A DNA stretch of 64,000 nt. Source: Polaromonas sp. JS666. GTDB lineage: Bacteria; Pseudomonadota; Gammaproteobacteria; Burkholderiales; Burkholderiaceae_C. The notes beneath the pieces were generated by a model, which saw only the letters and a program-made list of their open reading frames with translations, was not told the DNA's origin and ran no database searches. Position 1 is the stretch's first letter, and each line of letters opens with the position of its first letter. This document shows positions 25,900 to 36,142 of the stretch, in pieces. The stretch is taken from the NCBI RefSeq assembly GCF_900103405.1, contig NZ_FNHX01000004.1, positions 372,001-436,000 on the forward strand, read 5' to 3'. The position numbers were made by a program, and so were the translations under genes.

Positions 25900-26733
25900 A
25901 TGACCGCCAGCACCCACCACCCCAACCGCCCGGCGCAGCGCAGCGCGCCCCAGCCCTTTGGCGACCACCTGCGCCACTGGCGCCAGCACCGGCGCCTGAG
26001 CCAGCTGGACCTGGCCCATGAGGCCGACATCTCGACGCGCCACCTGAGTTTTGTGGAAACCGGGCGTTCGGTGCCCAGCCGCGAGATGGTGCTGCGGCTG
26101 TCGGAGCGGCTGGACATTCCGCTGCGCGAGCGCAATGCCTTGCTGGTGGCAGCCGGTTACGCGCCCATGTACCGCGAGCGCCCGCTGGACGACCCTGCCC
26201 TGGCCTCGGCCCGGCAGGCCGTGGAGCTGCTGCTCAAAAGCCATGAGCCCTACCCGGCCCTGGCGGTGGACAGGCACTGGAACCTGGTGGCCGCCAACCG
26301 CATGGTGCCGCACCTGATGGAGGGCGCTGATGCCTCGCTGCTGGAGGGACCGGTGAATGTGCTGCGCCTGAGCCTGCACCCCAAGGGCCTGGCGCCGCGC
26401 ATCGCCAACCTGCCGCAGTGGCGCACGCATATCTTTGAGCGCCTGCGCCAGCAGGTCGTGGCAACAGCAGACCCGCTGCTGACGGCCTTGCTGGAGGAAC
26501 TCAAGGCCTATCCCGTGCCTGAGGAAGCGACGGAGCACCTCGAAGGCGAGCACCCGGGCGTGGTCATGCCCTTTTTGTTCAGAACCCCAGCCGGCATGCT
26601 GAGCTTTATCAGCACCACCACCATCTTCGGCACGCCGGTGGACGTGACCTTGCAGGAACTTGCGATGGAGACCTTTTTCCCGGCGGATGACTTCACACGC
26701 CAGGCGCTGCAGGCGCTGGCCGCGCAGGCTTAG
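25900..26733 (+). CDS. XRE-family regulator with MmyB-like ligand-binding domain
   Basis: A 277-residue regulator. An N-terminal Cro/C1 helix-turn-helix (about residues 17-75: RLSQLDLAHEADISTRHLSFVE) is followed by the PAS-like MmyB domain. That domain is marked by PYPALAVDRHWNLVAANRMV, VLRLSLHPKGLAPRIANL and a C-terminal FGTPVDVTLQELAMETFFPAD. MmyB-type proteins commonly repress a divergent gene. The start is set at ATG 25900, giving a typical short lead; a longer frame to 25807 and a GTG two codons upstream exist and the ribosome site is poor. Confidence 0.87.
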   Translation: MTASTHHPNRPAQRSAPQPFGDHLRHWRQHRRLSQLDLAHEADISTRHLSFVETGRSVPSREMVLRLSERLDIPLRERNALLVAAGYAPMYRERPLDDPALASARQAVELLLKSHEPYPALAVDRHWNLVAANRMVPHLMEGADASLLEGPVNVLRLSLHPKGLAPRIANLPQWRTHIFERLRQQVVATADPLLTALLEELKAYPVPEEATEHLEGEHPGVVMPFLFRTPAGMLSFISTTTIFGTPVDVTLQELAMETFFPADDFTRQALQALAAQA

Positions 26734-26739
26734 CGCCGC

Positions 26740-27102
26740 TCAGAGTTCGACGATGGTTTTGAAGCCGCCCCAGATCATGCGTTTGCCGTCGAAGGGGAGG
26801 TTCTTCGGGTCCATCATGGCCTCCAGGCGCGGGTCGGACATGACTTTTTTGTTGACGCTGTCGCGGTGCTTGCGCGATTTGTAGGTGATCCACGAAAACA
26901 CCACCACCTCGCCGGCTTTGAGCTTGACGCTTTGCGGGAAAGACGTGAGCTTGCCGGGCTGCACGTCGTCGGCAAGGCACTCGGTGTATTCGATCGCGCC
27001 GTATTCCTTCCAGATCTTGCCGGCCTTGCGGGACAGCTTGCGGTAGTCCTCCACTTTCTTGGCGGGGACGGCAACAATGAATCCATCTACATAACGGGCC
27101 AT
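26740..27102 (-). CDS. DUF1428 family protein
   Basis: A 120-residue dimeric alpha/beta-barrel-like protein of the DUF1428 (YbaA) family. It shows MARYVDGFIVAVPAKKVEDY, GAIEYTECLADDVQPGKLTS, VVVFSWITYKSRKHRD and a C-terminal RMIWGGFKTIVEL. The enzymatic role is unknown. AGGAG precedes ATG 27102. It is convergent with the MmyB regulator (six-base gap). Its promoter region contains a perfect 25-bp palindrome, yet no TetR/GntR-type repressor gene adjoins. Confidence 0.9.
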   Translation of the reverse strand: MARYVDGFIVAVPAKKVEDYRKLSRKAGKIWKEYGAIEYTECLADDVQPGKLTSFPQSVKLKAGEVVVFSWITYKSRKHRDSVNKKVMSDPRLEAMMDPKNLPFDGKRMIWGGFKTIVEL

Positions 27103-27133
27103 GGGAAATCTCCTGGTTAAAGGGTTTGCTGAC

Positions 27134-27158
27134 ATATTGTGTACGCCGTACACAATAT
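27134..27158. promoter_or_regulatory. Perfect 25-bp palindromic operator upstream of the DUF1428 gene
   Basis: Arms ATATTGTGTACG (27134-27145) and CGTACACAATAT (27147-27158) are exact reverse complements around a single C. On the minus strand a plausible promoter, TTGGCT-17-CACAAT, overlaps it, so a bound protein would block RNA polymerase. Symmetry and arm length are typical of TetR-family operators. It is 32 bases upstream of the DUF1428 start. Confidence 0.75.
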
Positions 27159-27226
27159 AGCCAAAAACAGGAATTCCCTCTGTGGAAAAAGTAACAAAGC
27201 TTGTTGGCCCGGCGGGCGGGCAACCT

Positions 27227-28333
<1,107 letters not shown>

Positions 28334-28337
28334 CGCG

Positions 28338-29939
28338 TCATCGTCCTGCCGTGCGTTTGGATTGTTGGTAAAGCAGCCAGGTCATGGGCAAGGAGAGCAG
28401 CACCATGATGAGCGCATAGGGCGCGGCGGCGGCGTAGTCGATCTCGCTGCTGTAGGCCCAGAAAGAGGTCGCCAGCGTGCGCGTGCCGTTGGGCGCGAGC
28501 ATCAAGGTGGCGGTGAGTTCGTTGGTGATGCCCAGGCCCACCAGCGCCGCGCCGGCCGCAGCACTCGGTGCGGCCAGCCGCAGGGTGACGGCCCACAACG
28601 CCTGCGCGGGTGTGCGGCCCAGGCTGCGCGCGGCCTGCTCGAGCTCCACCGGTGCCTGCGCGATGCCGGCGCGCAGGCTGATCAGGGCACGCGGCAGGAA
28701 CATCAGCAAATAAGCCAGCAGCGCCGTGATCGCCGTCTGGTAGATCGGCAGGCGCACGGTCACGGTGACAAGCGCCAACGCCACCACCACGCCGGGCAGC
28801 GAGCCGACCATGTAGTTGCAGGCCTCCAGCACACGCTGCAGCCGGCCGGGCGAGCGAATCGACAGCCAGGCCATGGGCACGGCAGCCACGCTGGTCAGCA
28901 GGGCGCCAGCGAGCGCGAGGCCCAGGGTTTGCACAAGCGACGGACCGAGTTCATCAAGGCGCCAGACCGCCGCACCGCCCGCCAGCAGCCAACGCCCCAG
29001 CGTGAACAGAGGCACGCCCAGCGCCAACACGCTGAGCAGCGCGGGCAGCAGCAAGCCCAAGGCGGCCATGCGGCCCAGCTTGCGCTTGGACGGCATGCGC
29101 GCCGCGCCCGTACCCACACGGGCATAACGCTCCTTGCCGCGCGCGGCCGCTTCCAGCCCCAGCAGCGCGAAGCAGCAGACCACCAGCACGCCTGAAAGCA
29201 TGTTGGCGGCGGGCCCGTTGTAGGTGGACTGGAACTGGTCGACGATGGCGGTGGTGAAGGTATCGAAGCGGATCATCACGTAAAGGCCGTACTCGGCCAG
29301 CAAGTGAAGCCCCACCAGCAGCGAGCCGCCGCATACCGCGAGGCGCAGCTGCGGCAGCACCACACGAAAGAACACGGCCCAGGGGCCCAGGCCCAGCGAG
29401 GCGGCGCTGTCTTCCATGCCCGGGTCCAGCCGCCGCAGGGCCGCGGCCACCGGCAAATACAGAAACGGGAAATAGGCGATCAAGGAAACCATCACACCGG
29501 CTGGCAAGCCGTGCAGGCCGGGCGCCACCGTCATCCAGGCATAGCTGTGCACAAAAGCCGGCACGGCCAGCGGCGCCACCAGCAGCCAGGCCCAGGTGCG
29601 CGCGCCGGGCAGGTCGCTGCGCTCGGTGAGCCAGGCCAGCGCCACCGCCAGCACCGCGCACAGCGGCACCGTGAGCACCACCAGCAGCGCGGTATTGAGC
29701 AGCAGCTCGCCGACGCGGGGCCGGAAGATCAGGGCCGAGGCCGTATCCCAGCCGGTCTGGACGCCCACCCAGAGCACAAAACCCAGCGGCAACAAAGCCA
29801 GCAGCGACACCACCAAGGCCGCGCCGCCCACCCAGGACAGGCGCCAGCCGCTACGGCCGACCGCTGGTGCGGGCAGCAGCACCGCAACCGCCGGCTTCAG
29901 GGCGGCATCGGCACCAACATCAAGGGGCAAGGCGCTCAA
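28338..29939 (-). CDS. fbpB: Iron(III) ABC transporter, fused-repeat permease
   Basis: A 533-residue inner-membrane permease with about 12 helices arranged as two homologous halves, each with an EAA-type coupling loop ([20 protein letters not shown] and [18 protein letters not shown]), as in FbpB/SfuB. The reading frame is in phase with the preceding binding-protein gene and separated from its TAA by 33 bases; the only workable start is TTG at 29939 and no Shine-Dalgarno is seen. Reinitiation after the binding protein is plausible. Confidence 0.9.
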   Translation of the reverse strand: MSALPLDVGADAALKPAVAVLLPAPAVGRSGWRLSWVGGAALVVSLLALLPLGFVLWVGVQTGWDTASALIFRPRVGELLLNTALLVVLTVPLCAVLAVALAWLTERSDLPGARTWAWLLVAPLAVPAFVHSYAWMTVAPGLHGLPAGVMVSLIAYFPFLYLPVAAALRRLDPGMEDSAASLGLGPWAVFFRVVLPQLRLAVCGGSLLVGLHLLAEYGLYVMIRFDTFTTAIVDQFQSTYNGPAANMLSGVLVVCCFALLGLEAAARGKERYARVGTGAARMPSKRKLGRMAALGLLLPALLSVLALGVPLFTLGRWLLAGGAAVWRLDELGPSLVQTLGLALAGALLTSVAAVPMAWLSIRSPGRLQRVLEACNYMVGSLPGVVVALALVTVTVRLPIYQTAITALLAYLLMFLPRALISLRAGIAQAPVELEQAARSLGRTPAQALWAVTLRLAAPSAAAGAALVGLGITNELTATLMLAPNGTRTLATSFWAYSSEIDYAAAAPYALIMVLLSLPMTWLLYQQSKRTAGR

Positions 29940-29972
29940 GGCAAGTGTCCGGTCAGCGGACCCAAAAACGGT

Positions 29973-31001
29973 TTACAACAGGCCGGCCTGGGTCATCAGG
30001 TCGGTGACTTTTTTGCTGTTGAGCCTGGAGGGCTCGACCTTGGGCGCCTGCAGCTCGGCCAGCGGCACCAGCTTGGGGTTGGACTGCGCGCCCGTGCCGA
30101 CGGCGTATTCATAGGCATCGCCGGTCTTCAGGATGTCCTGGCCGCCCTTGCCGGCGATCCATTTCACAAAAGCCTGGGCTTCGGGCTGGTGCTTGCTGGA
30201 GGCCAGCACGCCGCCGCCGGAGATGCTCACAAAAGCGCCAGCATCCTGGTTGCGGAAATAGTGCAGCTGGGTGTTGTTGCTGTTCTCGCCGGTCTTGGCC
30301 TGGTCGCCGTAGTAGTAATAGTGGTAAATCACGCCGCCCTCGATCTGGCCGGCGTTGACGGCCTTGAGCACCGTGCCGTTGCCCTTGTAAGGCGTGGCAT
30401 TTTCCTTCATGGCCTTGAGCCAGGCGGCGGTGGCGGCCTCGCCCTTGAGCTCGAGCAGCGCGCTCACGATGGCCTGGAAGTCGGCGCCCGAAGGCGATGC
30501 GGCCCAGCGGCCCTTCCAGGCGGGCGTGGCCAGGTCCAGCATGGACTTGGGCAACTGGGCCGGGGTGAGCTTGGCCTTGTTGTAGACAAACACGGTGCTG
30601 CGCGCGGCGATGCCTATCCAGCGGCCATGCGCAGGCCGGAAGTTGGCGGGTACTTCAGACAGCGTGGCCGCGTCCAGCGGGGCAAACAGCCCGGCGCTGT
30701 CGACCAGCGCCATGGCGGGCGAGTTCTCGGTCAGGAACACGTCGGCGGGTGATGCGGCGCCCTCCTGCACGATTTGGTTGCCCAGCTCGGTGTCGCTGCC
30801 GTTGCGCAGCGTGACCTTGATGCCGGTTTCCTTGCTGAAGGCATCGGCCCAGGCCTTGGTCAGGCTGGCGTGCTGCGCGTTGTAGACCACGATGCCTTCC
30901 GGCGTGGGCTTAACGCCCTGGGCGGTGGCGGCCAGGGGCGCGGCCAGCAGGCCGGCGGCCAGCGTGGCGGCGGCGGCAAGGGATGGGAGGGACAATTTCA
31001 T
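29973..31001 (-). CDS. fbpA: Iron(III) periplasmic substrate-binding protein
   Basis: A 342-residue ferric-binding protein with a signal peptide ending ATAQG. It has GIVVYNAQHASLTKAW at the mature N-terminus, RNGSDTELGNQIVQEG, and HYYYYGDQ containing the paired tyrosines that ligate Fe(III) in FbpA. ISGGGVLASSKHQPEAQAFV follows. AAAGGTG precedes ATG 31001. First gene of fbpABC, with a Fur-like site upstream. Confidence 0.93.
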   Translation of the reverse strand: MKLSLPSLAAAATLAAGLLAAPLAATAQGVKPTPEGIVVYNAQHASLTKAWADAFSKETGIKVTLRNGSDTELGNQIVQEGAASPADVFLTENSPAMALVDSAGLFAPLDAATLSEVPANFRPAHGRWIGIAARSTVFVYNKAKLTPAQLPKSMLDLATPAWKGRWAASPSGADFQAIVSALLELKGEAATAAWLKAMKENATPYKGNGTVLKAVNAGQIEGGVIYHYYYYGDQAKTGENSNNTQLHYFRNQDAGAFVSISGGGVLASSKHQPEAQAFVKWIAGKGGQDILKTGDAYEYAVGTGAQSNPKLVPLAELQAPKVEPSRLNSKKVTDLMTQAGLL

Positions 31002-31070
31002 GAAACACCTTTAGGGATGGAAAACGGCAAGCGCTTCGGGCGAGCCACGCCTGTAAGCCTACCGTAATAC

Positions 31071-31090
31071 AAATGCGAATTACTTGCATC
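31071..31090 (-). promoter_or_regulatory. Candidate Fur box upstream of fbpABC
   Basis: TGCGAAT (31074-31080), T, ACTTGCA (31082-31088) form a 7-1-7 inverted repeat with 5 of 7 arm positions matching. It sits about 70 bases before the iron-binding protein gene, in a 257-base AT-richer gap. Iron repression by Fur is the expected regulation of this transporter; the match is imperfect. The rest of the gap shows nothing else I can support. Confidence 0.5.
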
Positions 31091-31258
31091 TGTATGGTAA
31101 CCGCTTCTACCGCTCCGGGCATGTCTGGCGGGTAAACGCAGGCGGACTGCGAGGCTGTGGGCCCGCGCTGACAGCCGGCCGCGACCGAAGCTGATGGGCC
31201 GGCCCCGAATGCACCCCTAGCATGGGCCGGATACGCCAACTTTTTTCAGGGAATTCCC

Positions 31259-31762
31259 ATGAGCACACCCAAATCCGACCACGACACGCTGTGGGAGCTG
31301 ATCCAGGGCATACGCTTTGGCATGCTGACGCACCGCCATGCCAACGGCATGCTGCACGCCCATCCGCTGACCACCCAGAACCAGTCGCTGGACGAGGACG
31401 CGCGGCTGTATTTCTTTATCTCCCGCAAAAGCGAGCTGGCGCAGCGCCTGCAGCAGGACGGCAACGTCAACGTGTCTTATGCCGACCCCGGCGAGGACAG
31501 CTATGTGTCGCTGTCGGGCCAGGCGCTGATCGCCGAGGACCAAGATAAAAAAGAGGAGCTCTGGTCGCCGCTGGCCCGCAGCTGGTTTCCCGCCGGTGTC
31601 CACGACCCGGACTTGGCTTTGCTCGAAGTGCGCGTCCACCACGCCGAATACTGGGACGTCAAGGAAAGCAAGATGGTGCAGCTGTTCAAGATGGCTAAGG
31701 CGGCCATCACGGGCGAGCTGCCGCGCAAACTGGGCGAGCACAAAGAGCTGCACATTTCCTGA
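31259..31762 (+). CDS. Pyridoxamine 5'-phosphate oxidase-like FMN-binding protein (general stress protein 26 type)
   Basis: A 167-residue split-barrel flavin-binding protein. Recognisable parts are DTLWELIQGIRFGMLTHR, HAHPLTTQNQSLDED, LYFFISRKSELAQRL, NVNVSYADPGEDSYVSLSG and the acidic/aromatic SWFPAGVHDPDLALLEV, which match the Gsp26 family. Such proteins bind FMN or F420-like cofactors; the reaction is unknown. It diverges from fbpA and precedes a small unknown gene by 17 bases. Confidence 0.88.
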   Translation: MSTPKSDHDTLWELIQGIRFGMLTHRHANGMLHAHPLTTQNQSLDEDARLYFFISRKSELAQRLQQDGNVNVSYADPGEDSYVSLSGQALIAEDQDKKEELWSPLARSWFPAGVHDPDLALLEVRVHHAEYWDVKESKMVQLFKMAKAAITGELPRKLGEHKELHIS

Positions 31763-31779
31763 CCCTGAAGGCCTGCCCC

Positions 31780-32163
31780 ATGCCCTTTATCGCCTTCAAC
31801 AAATCCACCGAGCCGGCCGCGCCCGACGACCTCCGCATCAACAGCGCCGCGGTGCTGTATGTGGAGGCTTCGCCGCCCGACCTGGTCGGCCGGACCTTGA
31901 TCCACATGCTGGGCCAGGGCGGCACGGTCAATGCCGTCACCGAGTCCATAGGCACCGTGGTCTCCACCCTGGGCGGCCTGGTGGGCTTCAGGCGCCACTA
32001 CCTGGCGCCACCGCCCGAGGACGGCGCGTCCACGGTTTATGTGCAGACGGCCAACGTGAGTTATATACGCCCCAACCTGCCGCTGGCGCCGGAATTCTGG
32101 TACCTGAAATTTGTCGACGGGTCGGAGCTGCGGGTGGCGGACCCGCTGCCCTCGGAGCTTTGA
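31780..32163 (+). CDS. Hypothetical 127-residue protein
   Basis: I do not recognise this protein. It is soluble in appearance, with INSAAVLYVEASPPDLVG near residue 20, a Gly-rich central part (VVSTLGGLVGFRRHYLAPPP) and a C-terminal EFWYLKFVDGSELRVADPLP. There are no signal peptide, membrane segment or clear motif. It is 17 bases downstream of the PNPOx-like gene, so probably co-transcribed with it, and is followed by a hairpin terminator. Confidence 0.6.
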   Translation: MPFIAFNKSTEPAAPDDLRINSAAVLYVEASPPDLVGRTLIHMLGQGGTVNAVTESIGTVVSTLGGLVGFRRHYLAPPPEDGASTVYVQTANVSYIRPNLPLAPEFWYLKFVDGSELRVADPLPSEL

Positions 32164-32187
32164 CACCGCACTCCACTTGCCCAAAAG

Positions 32188-32216
32188 AAAAGCCCTGCTG
32201 AAACCAGCAGGGCTTT
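32188..32216 (+). terminator. Hairpin terminator after the 127-residue protein gene
   Basis: AGCCCTGCTG (32191-32200) pairs perfectly with CAGCAGGGCT (32205-32214) across AAAC, with A4 before and TTTG after. The short T-run makes it moderate; it also lies at the end of the convergent BON gene. Confidence 0.7.
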
Positions 32217-32232
32217 GTGTCGTGACGCCGGA

Positions 32233-32736
32233 TTATTTCGAGGCTGATTGCGCGGGCACGTAGCGGACAGGCTCATCACCCACACGCAGGTAGTTCACCA
32301 CGCCCATCACGTCGTCGACCAGCCAGACGGCTTTTTCAAGGGCCTCGGACTGCTCGCGCGTCTTCACGCAGCCTTTGAGAAACACCAGCCGCCGCTCGCC
32401 CTGCACCCAGACACTGGTGTCGTCAAAACGGCCGTCGAGTTTGATGTACTGCGACACGCGCGGAATGATTTCCTGGTCGTACCAATACGAGTTGGCCAGG
32501 CGGCAACGGCCCACACGGTAGCAGCTGCCGCCGTGCTGCGCCCGCACATGGGCCACGTCGCGCACTTCCTGCTCCGTGTAAAGCGGCCCTTCGGGAATCG
32601 GGCACTGGGTAATAGCCGAGGTGACCTGCACAAAGGGGTCGTTGAAGGCGTTGCTGCGTGCCTCCTGGGCGCCCGCGCCCGTGGCCGACACAAGCACAAA
32701 AAAAAGGAAGGAAAGAAGTGACGGTTTCAACATCAC
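32233..32736 (-). CDS. Secreted BON-domain protein
   Basis: A 167-residue exported protein with a signal peptide (MMLKPSLLSFLFFVLVSAT, cleaved near GAGAQ). It has a mid-region with two pairs of Cys (TQCPIPEG, GSCYRVGRCRLANS) and a C-terminal BON-like domain (DTSVWVQGERRLVFLKGCV, then LVDDVMGVVNYLRVGDEP). BON domains often bind phospholipid or envelope components. It is the last gene of the leftward mdh-to-acnB run, 34 bases after acnB. Confidence 0.75.
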   Translation of the reverse strand: MMLKPSLLSFLFFVLVSATGAGAQEARSNAFNDPFVQVTSAITQCPIPEGPLYTEQEVRDVAHVRAQHGGSCYRVGRCRLANSYWYDQEIIPRVSQYIKLDGRFDDTSVWVQGERRLVFLKGCVKTREQSEALEKAVWLVDDVMGVVNYLRVGDEPVRYVPAQSASK

Positions 32737-32770
32737 TTCATCCTTCCATTTCAGCTTGCGGGTGTCAAGC

Positions 32771-35386
32771 TCAGGCCGTGACGCCGTCCTTCACGGTATC
32801 GGCCATGTCGGTGTAATCCTTGACCTGGTCGAAGTTGAGGTACTGGTAGACCTGCGCGCTGGCGGCCGTCAGCACGCCCATGTCGGCCATGTACTCGGCC
32901 TTGGTGGGGATGCGGCCCAGCTTGGAGCAGATCGCGGCCAGCTCGGCGGAGCCGAGGTAGACGTTGGAGTTCTTGCCCAGGCGGTTCGGGAAGTTGCGGG
33001 TGGAGGTGGAGAACACCGTCGCGCCCTCTTTTACCTGCGCCTGGTTGCCCATGCACAGGCTGCAGCCCGGCATTTCCATGCGGGCGCCGGCCGAGCCGAG
33101 CACGCCGTAGTGGCCTTCTTCCGTGAGCTGCTTGGCATCCATCTTGGTGGGCGGCGCCATCCACAGCTTGACCGGGATGTCACGCTTGTTTTCCAGCAGC
33201 TTGGAGGCCGCGCGGAAGTGGCCGATGTTGGTCATGCAGCTGCCGATGAAGACTTCATCGATCTTGCAGCCGGCCACTTCGGCCAGGATCTTCACGTCGT
33301 CGGGGTCGTTCGGGCAGGCCACGATGGGTTCGTGGATGTCGGCCAGATCGATCTCGATGACGGCGGCGTATTCGGCGTCCGCGTCGGCCTTGAGCAGCTG
33401 CGGGTCGGCCAGCCAGGCTTCCATGGCGGCGATGCGGCGCTTGATGGTGCGCACGTCCGAGTAACCCGTGGCGATCATCCACTTCAGCATCGTGATGTTG
33501 CTGTTGATGTACTCGATGATGGGTTCCTTGTTCAGGTGCACCGTGCAGCCGCCGGCGGAGCGCTCGGCCGAGGCGTCGCTGAGCTCGAAGGCCTGCTCCA
33601 CCTTGAGGTCGGGCAGTCCTTCGATTTCCAGGATACGGCCCGAGAAGATGTTCTTCTTGCCCTGCTTGGCGACCGTCAGCAGGCCGGCCTTGATGGCGTA
33701 GAGCGGGATCGCGTTGACCAGGTCGCGCAGCGTGATGCCGGGCTGCATCTTGCCCTTGAAGCGCACCAGCACCGATTCAGGCATGTCCAGCGGCATGACG
33801 CCGGTGGCGGCGCCGAAAGCCACGAGGCCGGAGCCCGCGGGGAAGCTGATGCCGATGGGGAAGCGCGTGTGGCTGTCGCCGCCGGTGCCCACGGTGTCGG
33901 GCAGCAGCATGCGGTTGAGCCAGCTGTGGATGATGCCGTCGCCGGGACGCAGCGAAATGCCGCCGCGCGTGCTGATGAACTCAGGCAACTCGTGGTGCAT
34001 CTTCACGTCGACAGGCTTGGGATAAGCCGCGGTGTGGCAGAAGGACTGCATGACCAGGTCGGAGCTGAAGCCCAGGCAAGCCAGGTCTTTGAGTTCGTCG
34101 CGGGTCATGGGGCCGGTGGTGTCCTGCGAGCCGACCGACGTCATCTTGGGTTCGCAGTAGGTGCCGGGGCGCACGCCCTGGCCTTCCGGCAGGCCGACCG
34201 CGCGGCCGACCATTTTTTGCGCCAACGTGAAGCCGCGGCCGTTGTCTTCAGGGCTGACCGGCAGGCGGAACTGGGTGGACACGGGCAGGCCCAGCGCGAA
34301 GCGCGCCTTGGCCGTGAGGCCGCGGCCGACGATCAGCGGAATGCGGCCGCCGGCGCGCACTTCGTCGAACAACACGTCGCTCTTGAGCTTGAACTCGGCG
34401 ATCACCTTGCCGTCCTTGAGTGCCTTGCCTTCGTAGGGGCGCAGCTCGATCACGTCGCCCATGTCCATCTGGCTCACGTCAAGCTCAATCGGCAGCGCGC
34501 CGGAGTCTTCCATGGTGTTGTAAAAAATCGGGGCGATCTTGCCGCCCAGGCAGACACCACCGAAGCGCTTGTTGGGCACGAAGGGAATGTCTTCGCCGGT
34601 CCACCAGAGCACGGAGTTGGTCGCGGACTTGCGCGAGGAACCGGTGCCGACCACGTCGCCGACGTAGGCCACGAGGTTGCCCTTGCCCTTGAGTTCTTCA
34701 ATGAACTTGACCGGGCCGCGCTTGCCGTCTTCCTCGGGCGTGACACCGGGCCGCGCGTTCTTGTGCATGGCCAGGGCGTGCAGCGGGATGTCGGGGCGGC
34801 TCCAGGCGTCAGGCGCGGGCGAGAGGTCGTCGGTGTTGATCTCGCCGGCCACCTTGAAGACGGTCAGCTTGATGGACTGGGGCACTTCAGGGCGGCTGGT
34901 GAACCATTCGGCGTCGGCCCAGCTTTGCAGCACGGCCTTGGCGTATTTGTTGCCCTTTTCGGCCTTTTCCTGCACGTCGTGGAACTGGTCGAACATCAGC
35001 AGGGTGTTTTTCAGGCCGCTGGCGGCTTGCGTGGCGACGCTGTCTTCGGCGTCGTCGAGCAGCTCGACCATGGGGCTGATGTTGTAGCCGCCCAGCATGG
35101 TGCCCAGCAGCTGCGTGGCTTTTTCACGCGAGATCAGCGCGCATTTTTCCGTGCCGTGGGCCACGGCGGCCAGATAGCTGGCCTTGACCTTGGCGGCATC
35201 GTCCACACCGGCGGGAACACGGTGGGTGATGAGTTCGACCAGGAAAGCTTCTTCGCCCTTGGGCGGGTTCTTCAGCAGCTCGATGACGTCGCCGGTCTGC
35301 TTGGCGGACAGCGGCAGCGGCGGGATGCCGATCACCGCGCGCTCAGCGACGTGGTTGCGGTAGGTTTGCAAGAACTCGGATGACAT
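32771..35386 (-). CDS. acnB: Aconitate hydratase B (bifunctional with 2-methylisocitrate dehydratase)
   Basis: The main TCA-cycle aconitase of proteobacteria, 871 residues. The N-terminal HEAT-like domain begins [20 protein letters not shown]. The swivel domain contains [19 protein letters not shown], and the cluster region has [34 protein letters not shown] and [13 protein letters not shown]. All cluster cysteines are present. A GGAGAAACC ribosome site precedes ATG 35386. Its presence beside mdh, tam and sdh forms a TCA supercluster. Confidence 0.97.
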   Translation of the reverse strand: MSSEFLQTYRNHVAERAVIGIPPLPLSAKQTGDVIELLKNPPKGEEAFLVELITHRVPAGVDDAAKVKASYLAAVAHGTEKCALISREKATQLLGTMLGGYNISPMVELLDDAEDSVATQAASGLKNTLLMFDQFHDVQEKAEKGNKYAKAVLQSWADAEWFTSRPEVPQSIKLTVFKVAGEINTDDLSPAPDAWSRPDIPLHALAMHKNARPGVTPEEDGKRGPVKFIEELKGKGNLVAYVGDVVGTGSSRKSATNSVLWWTGEDIPFVPNKRFGGVCLGGKIAPIFYNTMEDSGALPIELDVSQMDMGDVIELRPYEGKALKDGKVIAEFKLKSDVLFDEVRAGGRIPLIVGRGLTAKARFALGLPVSTQFRLPVSPEDNGRGFTLAQKMVGRAVGLPEGQGVRPGTYCEPKMTSVGSQDTTGPMTRDELKDLACLGFSSDLVMQSFCHTAAYPKPVDVKMHHELPEFISTRGGISLRPGDGIIHSWLNRMLLPDTVGTGGDSHTRFPIGISFPAGSGLVAFGAATGVMPLDMPESVLVRFKGKMQPGITLRDLVNAIPLYAIKAGLLTVAKQGKKNIFSGRILEIEGLPDLKVEQAFELSDASAERSAGGCTVHLNKEPIIEYINSNITMLKWMIATGYSDVRTIKRRIAAMEAWLADPQLLKADADAEYAAVIEIDLADIHEPIVACPNDPDDVKILAEVAGCKIDEVFIGSCMTNIGHFRAASKLLENKRDIPVKLWMAPPTKMDAKQLTEEGHYGVLGSAGARMEMPGCSLCMGNQAQVKEGATVFSTSTRNFPNRLGKNSNVYLGSAELAAICSKLGRIPTKAEYMADMGVLTAASAQVYQYLNFDQVKDYTDMADTVKDGVTA

Positions 35387-35437
35387 GCTGGTTTCTCCTG
35401 TATCGAAATCGTGGTGTGTAAAGAAAGCGGACTTTGT

Positions 35438-36109
35438 TTATTTGGCGGTCGAAGCGGGCTGCGCTGCCGCCGCGGCAGCGGCTGGCACGGGCTGCGCATC
35501 GGAAGCAACAGGCGCGGCGGCAGCAGGGGCCGCGGCGACGGCCGGCTTGGGTGCGTCCAGCACGCTGGCGGGCGGGTTCAGCTTGATGGCCTCAGCCACC
35601 GCCAGCTGCGCCGGGCTCATGCACTCGTCGGCCAGGCGCACGCCCAGCTTCTGGTTCATCAGCATGGATTTATTCGCCAGTTGCAGCCAGACGGCGCCGG
35701 CCTTGTGGTCTTCCAGGCGGATCGCGCCGGTGGTGGTGGCCACGGGGAACATGCGGTACTTGAAGTTCTTGCCGCTGACATTGAAATAGCCGGGCGCCTT
35801 GGGGTCGGCCGTGAGGTCGACCGCCGCACCCAGTTCGCAGGGCAGCTTGCCCACATGCACACGCTCGGCGATGGCCAGTTCGGCCGGCGTCAGCGCGGCT
35901 TCGGCGGCCTCAATGCCGGCAGCCACGTTCTTGGCGGCACTCTTGAGGTTGGTGCGGCTGGACGGGTTGACGACGGGCTGCTTCTTGGCGGCGGGTTTTG
36001 CCGCGGGCTTGGCGGCCGCGTCGGTCTGAGCCATGGAGAAGCCGGAAGCGGCCAGCAAAACAGCGGCGGCCAGTGCGTGGACAACGGAGGGGGTGTGGAG
36101 TTTTTGCAT
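35438..36109 (-). CDS. Secreted hypothetical protein with Ala/Pro-rich tail
   Basis: A 223-residue exported protein I cannot name. A signal peptide ends near GFSMAQ, followed by a Lys/Ala-rich linker. The compact middle (about residues 70-180) has two Cys (KLPCELG and LADECMSP) that could form a disulfide, plus FNVSGKNFKYRMFPVATTTG. The C-terminal ~45 residues are low-complexity Ala/Pro. It lies between the CoA-ester lyase gene and acnB in one transcription direction. Confidence 0.65.
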   Translation of the reverse strand: MQKLHTPSVVHALAAAVLLAASGFSMAQTDAAAKPAAKPAAKKQPVVNPSSRTNLKSAAKNVAAGIEAAEAALTPAELAIAERVHVGKLPCELGAAVDLTADPKAPGYFNVSGKNFKYRMFPVATTTGAIRLEDHKAGAVWLQLANKSMLMNQKLGVRLADECMSPAQLAVAEAIKLNPPASVLDAPKPAVAAAPAAAAPVASDAQPVPAAAAAAAQPASTAK

Positions 36110-36142
36110 GGGGCTTTCGTACAGTGATGAGTGGGTGAACGT

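Noticed and set aside
32621..35383. Plus-strand open frame of about 920 codons across acnB
   Set aside because: Antisense shadow of a gene with intact aconitase motifs; its translation resembles no protein family.
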